Positions 1 through 6,068 of a stretch of DNA of 64,000 nt are shown here, one piece after another. This DNA comes from Streptomyces sp. T12 (GTDB lineage: Bacteria > Actinomycetota > Actinomycetes > Streptomycetales > Streptomycetaceae). The stretch spans positions 8,659,001 to 8,723,000 of the forward strand of contig NZ_CP117866.1 in assembly GCF_028736035.1 (NCBI RefSeq), written 5' to 3'. The notes under the pieces were generated by a model. That model did no database searches and was not told where the DNA came from. It saw only the letters and a list, made by a program, of their open reading frames with translations. The stretch's first letter is position 1. Each line of letters starts with the position of its first letter. Made by a program: the position numbers and the translations under genes.

Positions 1-1020
1 GCTGGCTTCGCGGGGAGTGCGGGCTTGGCGGGGAGTGCGGGCTTGGCCGGGAGTGCGGGCTTCACCGGAAGGGCGGGCTTGGCGGGAAGGGCTGGCTTGG
101 CCGGGAGTGCTGGCTTGGCCGGGAGTGCGGGCTTGGCCGGAAGGGCTGGCTTCGCCGGGAGTGCGGGCTTGGCGGGAAGGGCTGGCTTGGCCGGGAGCTT
201 GGGCTTGGCCGGGAGCGCTGGCTTGGCCGGGAGTGCGGGCTTGGCCGGGAGCTTGGGCTTGGCCGGAAGGGCTGGCTTCGCGGGGAGCGCGGGCTTCGCG
301 GGGAGTGCGGGCTTCGCGGGGAGTGCGGGCTTGGCCGGGAGTGCTGGCTTGGCCGGGAGTGCTGGCTTCACCGGAAGGGCGGGCTTGGCGGGAAGGGCTG
401 GCTTGGCCGGGAGCTTGGGCTTGGCCGGGAGCGCTGGCTTGGCCGGGAGTGCGGGCTTGGCCGGGAGCTTGGGCTTGGCCGGAAGGGCTGGCTTCGCGGG
501 GAGTGCGGGCTTGGCGGGGAGTGCGGGCTTGGCCGGGAGTGCGGGCTTCACCGGAAGGGCTGGCTTGGCCGGGAGCTTGGGCTTGGCCGGAAGGGCTGGC
601 TTCGCGGGGAGCGCGGGCTTGGCCGGGAGCGCGGGCTTCACCGGAAGGGCTGGCTTGGCCGGGAGCTTGGGCTTGGCCGGAAGGGCTGGCTTCGCGGGGA
701 GCGCGGGCTTGGCCGGGAGCGCGGGCTTGGTCGGGAGCGCGGGCTTGGTCGGAAGCTTCGGCTTGACCGGGTGGACGGGCTTGGCCGGGAGCTCGGGCTT
801 GACCGGGTGGACGGGGTGCACCGGGTGGGCGGGCTTGGCCGGCAGTACGGGCTTGACCGGGTGTACCGGGAGCTCGGGCTTGACCGGGTGCTCGGGCTTC
901 ACCGGGTATACCGGGTGCTCGGGCTTGACCGGGTATACCGGGTGCTCGGGCTTGACCGGGTGTACCGGGTGCTCGGGTTTGACCGGGTGCTCGGGCTTGA
1001 CCGGGTGTACCGGGTGGACC
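1..1020. repeat. 18-bp tandem coding repeat
   Basis: The interval is built from an 18-bp unit, typically GGGAGTGCGGGCTTGGCC on the plus strand, encoding one AKPALP hexapeptide on the minus strand. Units 1-760 are nearly uniform with a few variants (GAGCTTGGGC for KPKL, TTCACCGG for PVKP). Blocks of several units recur as higher-order copies, for example around 330-500 against 150-290. From 760 to 1020 the unit drifts to the PVHP/PVKPEH type. This is the signature of recent unequal crossing-over or slippage. Confidence 0.9.
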
Positions 1021-1190
1021 GGCTTGCTCCCGTGTGCCGGGTGGGCGGGCTTCGCCGGGTACGGCGGATGCGGGGTCTTGTGGTCGTCGTTGGCGTAGGC
1101 GGTTCCCGCGCTCGTCAGCGCGGCTGCGGCGAGCACGGCAGCCGTGGCGGCCGACGCCAGAACGGATCGCCATCTCGGCGATGTCGTCAT
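1..1190 (-). CDS. Secreted Lys/Pro-rich tandem-repeat protein (3' end beyond window)
   Basis: Reading the minus strand from the ATG at 1190 gives an open frame with no stop to the window edge (at least 396 codons). A GAGG/GGAG-rich ribosome site sits just upstream. The N-terminus is a clear signal peptide: basic start (MTTSPRWRSVL), an Ala/Leu-rich core, and an AXA cleavage site at TAYA before NDDHKTPHPPYP. The mature chain is almost entirely P-x-K-P repeats: first PVKPEHPVHP/PVYP types, then a long array of AKPALP/AKPKLP/VKPALP hexapeptides. Lys every sixth residue and Pro every third make it strongly basic and extended, so a wall- or polyanion-associated surface protein is plausible, but no family function can be named. 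The C-terminus, where a sorting motif would lie, is not in the window. The plus-strand Gly-rich frames over this interval are antisense reflections. Confidence 0.75.
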   Translation of the reverse strand, partial: MTTSPRWRSVLASAATAAVLAAAALTSAGTAYANDDHKTPHPPYPAKPAHPAHGSKPVHPVHPVKPEHPVKPEHPVHPVKPEHPVYPVKPEHPVYPVKPEHPVKPELPVHPVKPVLPAKPAHPVHPVHPVKPELPAKPVHPVKPKLPTKPALPTKPALPAKPALPAKPALPAKPKLPAKPALPVKPALPAKPALPAKPALPAKPKLPAKPALPVKPALPAKPALPAKPALPAKPALPAKPKLPAKPALPAKPALPAKPKLPAKPALPAKPALPVKPALPAKPALPAKPALPAKPALPAKPALPAKPALPAKPKLPAKPALPAKPALPAKPKLPAKPALPAKPALPAKPALPAKPALPAKPALPAKPALPAKPALPVKPALPAKPALPAKPALPAKP

Positions 1191-1356
1191 CTTCTCCACT
1201 CTCCTCGACTTGGTTCAGGGCCTCGTGACGGTTGGTCAGCACCAAGAGCCGGACAGTGGATGGATAGGAAATGGGTAGATATGAATAACGCCTCGACGGT
1301 CATTAGCCACCGGATGGTGTAGCGCGGCACACCAGTTGGCCCGTGCGGTGGGCCAA

Positions 1357-1678
1357 CTGCCGTGAGACGACAACTGCCCGAAACGACCCACCGGTGTCCG
1401 ATGGGTCGGCGCGTCCGACCAGGGGCCAGGACCTGGCAGAGGAGGGCGCTCGCGACCAGCCCGGCGACGAAGAACGACCAGGTAGCCGGTGGCGGCGCTG
1501 GTGGAGAGGGTGTTGAGCAGCGCCGTGCCGAGGCCCGCCACGACGACGGGTGGCGAGGCCGCCGCCCTTGCCGCCAGCGGCAGCAGCGGGTGGGGCGAAC
1601 GGGTCTGCCACCACGTGCACACGGCGAGGAGGGCACCGCCCGCGAGCAGGAAGCCTCGGGTGGCGGCGGACCTCAGTG
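1357..1678 (-). pseudogene. Remnant of a multi-TM transporter (MFS-like)
   Basis: Minus-strand translation across two frames gives membrane-protein sequence: GFLLAGGALLAVCTWWQ, then TRSPHPLLPL and a second hydrophobic stretch ending TAATGYLV-like sequence, followed after a frameshift near 1470 by FFVAGLVASALLCQVLAPG. A TM helix followed by a TRSPHPLLPL-type loop is characteristic of 14-TM drug-resistance MFS proteins. No start codon, stop or complete domain survives. Family is inferred from a few motifs only. The flanks 1191-1356 and 1679-1854 show no other gene; the former must hold the promoter of the repeat protein. Confidence 0.4.
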
Positions 1679-1854
1679 GCCAAAGCGGACAAGGGGAGGC
1701 GAGAGGTGCGGGAAAGACGGGAGGCCGCGGCGGTCAGCCCTTCACGCGGGCCGGTCGGTCGTGATCGCCGGTGGTCGGCGAGGCTGCGCAGACCTTCGCA
1801 CGTGACTCCGACCCCCGTCGCGCGTTCCAACCCCCCGACCCCGACCCCGACCCC

Positions 1855-2203
1855 GGCTCGGTGACCCTCCCCTCCGACTTCCGCCTCACCTTCTACGACG
1901 CGGCAGGCCACGAGCTGGGTCGGTTCGGCGACGACAAGGCCCCGGGGCCGCGACTCCCCGCTACCGTAAGCCGGTTGCCGCAAGCGGACGGGCGGACGGG
2001 CGGACGGCCACCGTCCCGGCCGTCTCCGGGGACAGGAGCCGGCGGATCCAGGAGAAGCCGGGACCGGACAGGACGTCGTACGTCGTCGCGCTGCCCCTGG
2101 ACGCAGTGGACGGCGCGGCCGACAAGCTCTTGTGGCTCAACGCCATCGTGCCGACCGCCACCACCCGTCCCGCGCCTTCCGGCTGGTGCCGCCGGCGCGT
2201 GAG
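1855..2203 (+). pseudogene. Sensor histidine kinase N-terminal fragment, frameshifted
   Basis: One plus frame reads VTLPSDFRLTFYDAAGHELGRFGDD and a second, from about 1995, reads TATVPAVSGDRSRR, then RTSYVVALPLDAVDGAADKLLWLN. Joined, these match the style of the extracytoplasmic sensor region of actinobacterial two-component sensor kinases, where a short 'VYDAAG' strand leads to a 'VVALPLDDVDATLRRL' strand before the second TM helix. A frameshift lies between about 1965 and 1995, and the kinase core and the N-terminal TM segment are absent. It is a dead fragment. Confidence 0.5.
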
Positions 2204-2311
2204 CGGGTGCCGAGCTCGGAGTAGATGGCTGTGACCTCGGGGATCTCGGTGGCGGTACAGTCTGCGCAGGCCCGCCCGTCGTATCCGACCCCCGATGTTC
2301 GAGGTTTTTCC

Positions 2312-2992
2312 GTGACCAAGCCGATGGCCCGCGTTCCCCAACGGCGCAACGCGCGCTCCAACCGGGCGCGCATCCTGGCCACGGCGCGCAAGGAGCTCGG
2401 CCGCAACCCGGACATCACGCTGGAGGAACTGGCGCGGGCCTCCGGTGTCGTACGGCGCACCCTCTTCGGTCACTTCCCCGGGCGCGCGGCGCTGCTGGAG
2501 GCGCTCGCCGAGGAGGCTTCCGAATCTCTTCGGAGCATGCTGGCGGCCGGGGCCGTGCACTTCGGGCCGGGTGAGCCGGCCGAGCGGGCGCTCGCGTACT
2601 TCGTGTTCTCGATCTGGCCCGTGGGGGACCGCTACCGGCTCCTGCTGGCGCTGGCCCGCCGCGACCTGGGCGCCGAACGCGTGGCCGAGGTCCTGGCACC
2701 GGCCCGCGCCGAGGGCACGGCCATCCTCGAACGAGGACAGCGCGACGGCGTCTTCCACTCGCACCTGCCGCCGGCCGTGCTGAGCGCCGGTCTGGAGGCG
2801 ATGACGGTCGCCCTGCTGGAGGAGGTCAACACCGGGGCACTGGAGGACGACGGCACCCACACCGCCGTCGCCACGCTCATCGCGGCCGGTGTACCGGAGC
2901 AGAAGGCGCGCGCCGCGGTCGATGCCGTCGCCTCGACGGTGACCATGGTGACCACGGCGGCGGAGGCCGCGGAGGCCGCAGCCGACGACTGA
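2312..2992 (+). CDS. TetR/AcrR-family transcriptional regulator
   Basis: This 226-residue protein has an N-terminal TetR DNA-binding domain: RSNRARILATARKELG, then ITLEELARASGVVRRTLFGHFPGR, the recognition helix region with Phe/His in place of the usual Tyr-Tyr-His-Phe. A variable all-helical ligand domain follows. The GTG at 2312 is chosen because GAGG lies seven bases upstream at 2301; the earlier in-frame ATG at 2225 has no such site and would add about 29 non-homologous residues. The C-terminus is Ala/Glu-rich. It is the only intact gene in a 2.5-kb stretch of remnants, so its target is unknown; the divergent TetR pseudogene and hydroxylase fragment downstream give weak context. Confidence 0.85.
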   Translation: MTKPMARVPQRRNARSNRARILATARKELGRNPDITLEELARASGVVRRTLFGHFPGRAALLEALAEEASESLRSMLAAGAVHFGPGEPAERALAYFVFSIWPVGDRYRLLLALARRDLGAERVAEVLAPARAEGTAILERGQRDGVFHSHLPPAVLSAGLEAMTVALLEEVNTGALEDDGTHTAVATLIAAGVPEQKARAAVDAVASTVTMVTTAAEAAEAAADD

Positions 2993-2998
2993 GTGGGG

Positions 2999-3377
2999 TC
3001 AGTGCTTCGCTGCCATGCGAGTGGCCGCAGCGTAGACCAGGTCGGCGTGGAGTCCGGCAGGAGGGTTTCGACCACTTCGGCGACCTTCTGCCGGGCGATG
3101 TCGCGGACCTGGAGGAACACCGTGCGGCCCCGGGGCTCGGTGGGGGGCCGCTCCAGGGCGAGCATGAGGCCGAGGTGCAGGAAGTCCGGGGCGTCGACCA
3201 GTGACCTGGCCACGTCGGCGGCCATGGCCGTGACCCGCTCCACTTGGCGCTGACCGCCGCGATGGACGTCCCCTCGTAGCCGCGCTCGCCGGCGATCTCG
3301 ACGGCGGCGTCCAGGATGCGCTGCCGTGACTCCACGCCGTTCGCGCGCTTCTTGCGCGTCGTCTGCGGCCTGGTCAT
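2999..3377 (-). pseudogene. TetR-family regulator, internal deletion plus frameshift
   Basis: From the ATG at 3377 the minus strand reads MTRPQTTRKKRANGVESRQRILDAAVEIAGERGYEGTSIAAVSA-type TetR N-terminus, then breaks off before the recognition helix. Another frame resumes with the ligand domain (VTAMAADVARSLVDAP, then LGLMLALERPPTEPRG, ARQKVAEVVETLLP), and a third frame near 3057 gives the natural C-terminus GLHADLVYAAATRMAAKH and a TGA at 2999-3001. So there are two lesions: loss of about 25 codons of the HTH and one later indel. It converges tail-to-tail with the intact TetR gene, leaving only a few bases between stops. Confidence 0.8.
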
Positions 3378-3384
3378 CGGATGA

Positions 3385-3700
3385 GCGGGTGACCACGCCT
3401 ATGACGTGGCGGTGATCGGCTGCGGGCCGACCGGCGTGATCGCTGCAGCTGAAGGAGGACATGCTGGCCGAGCGGCCCTGCGACTTCGCCGATGCCCGCG
3501 GCCGTGCCTTCATCAGCGCGCTTCCCACCTCGCGCGGGCACGGTCATCCGCCGCAGATGTTCCTCTACCAGCCGGCGCTGGAGCAGGTCCTGCGCGAAGG
3601 GGCCGACCGCTACCCGAACGTGGAGGTGCTGCTGCGGCACGAGTGCCTGCGGCTGCGCCAGGACGCCGACGGGGTGGAACTCACGGTGGTCGGCACCGCC
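3385..3700 (+). pseudogene. FAD-dependent aromatic hydroxylase fragment
   Basis: The Rossmann FAD motif is intact (YDVAVIGCGPTGVIAA, GxGPxG) but the frame then shifts after a deletion at about 3440. In the next frame sequence resumes as ERPCDFADARGRAFISAL, PPQMFLYQPALEQVLREGA and PNVEVLLRHECLRLRQDADG, typical of the middle of MhpA-type 3-(3-hydroxyphenyl)propionate/phenol hydroxylases. At about 3690-3700 it passes directly into IclR-type sequence, showing a deletion junction. The catalytic DG motif and C-terminal domain are gone. It probably belonged to an aromatic-degradation locus together with the adjacent IclR remnant. Confidence 0.7.
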
Positions 3701-3924
3701 GACGACTTCGTACGGCGGCTGGTACCCCGCTGCCGAGTCTCACCCGAGGAACAGGAAGCCGCGCCGGGCGTGAGCTGCATCGCGGCCCCCGTCTTCGCCG
3801 GCGGCACCGCGGTGGCCGCCCTCTCCGTGGCCGCACCCCGCTCACGTTTCCGCCCCGCCCAACTGGCCCCGCTGTGCGCACCGCGGCACTGGGGCTGTCG
3901 CGGGTGCTGCGGGGCGGCGGCTGA
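3691..3924 (+). pseudogene. IclR-family regulator C-terminal fragment
   Basis: Sequence in the hydroxylase frame continues as PEEQEAAPGVSCIAAPVFAGG and TAVAALSVAAPRSRFRP, the conserved effector-binding core of IclR regulators ('GVSCIAAPVF...AVAALSVS'). After a frameshift near 3865 another frame gives the expected last helix VRTAALGLSRVLRGG and a stop. The DNA-binding half is missing. The fragment is fused in frame to the hydroxylase remnant, so one deletion joined two genes of what was probably one catabolic cluster. Confidence 0.7.
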
Positions 3925-3926
3925 CA

Positions 3927-3956
3927 GGGGCGCCCCCCTTCGGGGCCCCCGGGGCG
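3927..3956. terminator. GC-rich hairpin, probable bidirectional terminator
   Basis: GCCCC-CCTTC-GGGGC forms a tight stem-loop inside a longer GGGGCGCCCC/GGGGCC tract between the IclR remnant and the 3' end of the fatty acyl-AMP ligase gene (stop at 3971). Confidence 0.45.
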
Positions 3957-3970
3957 GTCCGTGCCGCGCG

Positions 3971-5809
3971 TCAGGAGCTCGGCCGAGGGATCGGCTCGGC
4001 CGGGGTGAGGAGGTCGGAGTGCAAGGGGTCGAGGCCCGTCGAGCGGAGCTCCTCGCGGGTTCGTGAGCGCTGGATCTTGCCGCTGGTGGTCCGGGGCACG
4101 CTCATCGGCCCGACGATGACGACTTGGACGGCCAGCCGCAGTTCGTGGGCCAGGCGCCTTCTGATGAGGTCGGCGAGGGCCGCGGGAGTGCGGCCGTTGA
4201 GGTGGAGCGGGCGGATTTCCTGGACCAGCACGATCCGCTCGCGGCCGGAGCCGTCGGGCAGGGTGAAGGCGGCGCAGGGGCCGGTCGCGGGGTCGGCTGT
4301 TTCGCTGATGCGCTCGATGTCCTGGGGGTGGATGTTGCGCCCGTTGGCGATGATCAGGTCCTTGGCGCGACCGGTGACGTAGAGCTCGCCCTCCTGGAGG
4401 AAGCCGAGGTCTCCGGTGCGCAGGTACGGGCCGTCACCCCCGTGGCCGTCTCCATCGCTGTCGCCGTCCCCGTCCCCGTCTGCGGTGACAGCGCCGAAGT
4501 GCTCGGCGGTGCCTTGTGGGTCGTTGAGGTAGCCGTCGGCGACGCTGTCGCCGCGTACCCAGATCTCGCCGACCCGCCCGTCCTGCAAGGGGCATGAGGT
4601 CGCGGAGTCGACGATCCGGACATCGGTGCCGGCGGGACGGCCGCAGCCGACCAGGTCGACGCCGTGCGAGGCGGGCACAGCCCGGCCGGCCTCCAGCGCG
4701 TCCCGGTCGAAACGCCCCACGGTCGGCCCGCTGCCGCAGGACGTGCCGGTCACCATGAGAGTGGCCTCGGCCAGGCCGTAGCTGGGCGCCCAGATGTCCG
4801 GACGGAAGCCGATGGGGGCGAGTCGGCGGGCGACCGCGTTCAGGACGTCGGCGTGGACGGGCTCGGCGCCGCTCAGTGCGAAGCGCAGGCAGTCCAGGTT
4901 CAAGTCAGGGTCCAGGTCGGTTAGTTGGCCGTCCTTGAGGCTCCTCAGCAGCCAGTCGTAGCCGAAATTCGGGGCGAAGGTGTAGAAGGCCCGGTACCTG
5001 CTGATCATCTGGAGCCAGAGCAGCGGGTGGGCGATGAAGGACACCGGGGAGCAGAAGACGAGGTTGCCGCAGCTCGCGAGCGGGCTGAGCAGCATGCCGA
5101 CCAGGCCCATGTCGTGGTAGTGCGGGAGCCATCCGGCGCCGGACTGCGACGGGTCGTGGCGCAGTTCGTCCAGGACGTCCCCGGGGAGGAGGTTCTCCCT
5201 GATCGACAGCAGGTTGTGCAGCAGGTTCCGGTGGGTGATGACGACACCGCGCGGCTCGCTCGTCGACCCGGAGGTGTACTGGATGTAGGCGGTCGCGGAG
5301 AGCTCCAGGGCGACGGGGGACCAGGGGCCGGGGTCCGGCAGACCGGTCCCGTCGGTCCCGGCGGTCCTGTCAGTCCCGTCGGTCGCGACGCACTCCGTCC
5401 GCGAGGTGAGGCCCAGGCCTGCCAGCCAGGAGCCGAGCCTCGGTTGGTGAGCGGCATCGCTGAGGACCAGCCCGACGTCCGCGTCGCGGATGATGCCCTC
5501 GGCGCGTTCCAGGGCCCGCCGGTCCGTGGCCGGCAGCGGGGCGGGGATGGCGACCCGCCCGGAGTACAGGCAGCCGAGGAAGACCGCGAAGAACTCCAGG
5601 CCCGCCGGGTACATCAGCAGGACACGCGCGCCGGGCGCTGTCCTGTCGGCCAGCCATGCCCCCACCGCTCGGGCCCGCGCGTCGAGTTGGGCGTACCCGA
5701 GACGTTCCACCTCGACGAGATCGTCCCGGACGCTGTCCACGCGCGCGTACCAGCGGGTGTCGCCGAGGAGCCACATCTTCTCGCGCAGGAACCGGACGAG
5801 TTCACTCAC
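3971..5809 (-). CDS. Fatty acyl-AMP ligase (FAAL)
   Basis: This 612-residue ANL-superfamily enzyme should activate a fatty or other carboxylic acid as its adenylate and pass it to an acyl carrier protein. Visible motifs are the phosphate loop YTSGSTSEPRG at about residue 180, THRNLLHN, YGLAEATL, the YLRTGDLGF core and the C-terminal SGKIQRSRT lysine. Length, the 'GAGWLPHYHDMGLVGMLL' motif and the early DARARAVGAWL region fit FAALs of polyketide and lipopeptide clusters rather than CoA ligases. It starts with GTG at 5809 inside the end of the ACP gene (8-bp overlap). Two low-complexity linkers, TDGTDRTAGTDGT and a DGDGDGDSDGDG tract, are unusual. It is the last gene of the PKS operon and presumably loads the adjacent free ACP. 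Confidence 0.88.
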   Translation of the reverse strand: MSELVRFLREKMWLLGDTRWYARVDSVRDDLVEVERLGYAQLDARARAVGAWLADRTAPGARVLLMYPAGLEFFAVFLGCLYSGRVAIPAPLPATDRRALERAEGIIRDADVGLVLSDAAHQPRLGSWLAGLGLTSRTECVATDGTDRTAGTDGTGLPDPGPWSPVALELSATAYIQYTSGSTSEPRGVVITHRNLLHNLLSIRENLLPGDVLDELRHDPSQSGAGWLPHYHDMGLVGMLLSPLASCGNLVFCSPVSFIAHPLLWLQMISRYRAFYTFAPNFGYDWLLRSLKDGQLTDLDPDLNLDCLRFALSGAEPVHADVLNAVARRLAPIGFRPDIWAPSYGLAEATLMVTGTSCGSGPTVGRFDRDALEAGRAVPASHGVDLVGCGRPAGTDVRIVDSATSCPLQDGRVGEIWVRGDSVADGYLNDPQGTAEHFGAVTADGDGDGDSDGDGHGGDGPYLRTGDLGFLQEGELYVTGRAKDLIIANGRNIHPQDIERISETADPATGPCAAFTLPDGSGRERIVLVQEIRPLHLNGRTPAALADLIRRRLAHELRLAVQVVIVGPMSVPRTTSGKIQRSRTREELRSTGLDPLHSDLLTPAEPIPRPSS

Positions 5810-6068
5810 CGCCGGCTCCGATCCGTCCGGCCAGGGCCTCCTCCACGTAGCCGACCACGGCGCCGACCGTGTGCAGCTCCCAGGCGATTTCGTCGGGGAT
5901 GCGCACCCCGAACCGCTCCTCGGCGACGACGGTCATCCGCACCAGGACGAGCGAGTCGAGGGCGAGGTCCGCGATGAACGCGGTCTGCTCGTCGACCTGT
6001 TCGGGGTCGATGTCGCCGAACTCGGCGAGCATCGCCTTCAGTTCGGCGAGGATCTCGGAGCGGTTCAC
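5802..6068 (-). CDS. Free-standing acyl carrier protein
   Basis: This 88-residue acidic protein has the phosphopantetheine site LALDSLVLVRM (Ser of DSL near residue 39) and helices typical of ACPs (EILAELKAMLAEFGDIDPEQV). GTG at 6068 overlaps the TGA of the ALDH-P450 gene as GTGA, and its own stop overlaps the FAAL start, so the three are translationally coupled. It is the most likely acceptor of the FAAL-activated acyl group and donor to the PKS ketosynthase, or the carrier on which the ALDH-P450 acts. Confidence 0.9.
   Translation of the reverse strand: MNRSEILAELKAMLAEFGDIDPEQVDEQTAFIADLALDSLVLVRMTVVAEERFGVRIPDEIAWELHTVGAVVGYVEEALAGRIGAGGE

Noticed and set aside
17..1322. Plus-strand Gly/Ala-rich collagen-like open frames
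   Set aside because: They are the complement of the minus-strand Lys/Pro repeat gene, which alone has a signal peptide, cleavage site and ribosome site.
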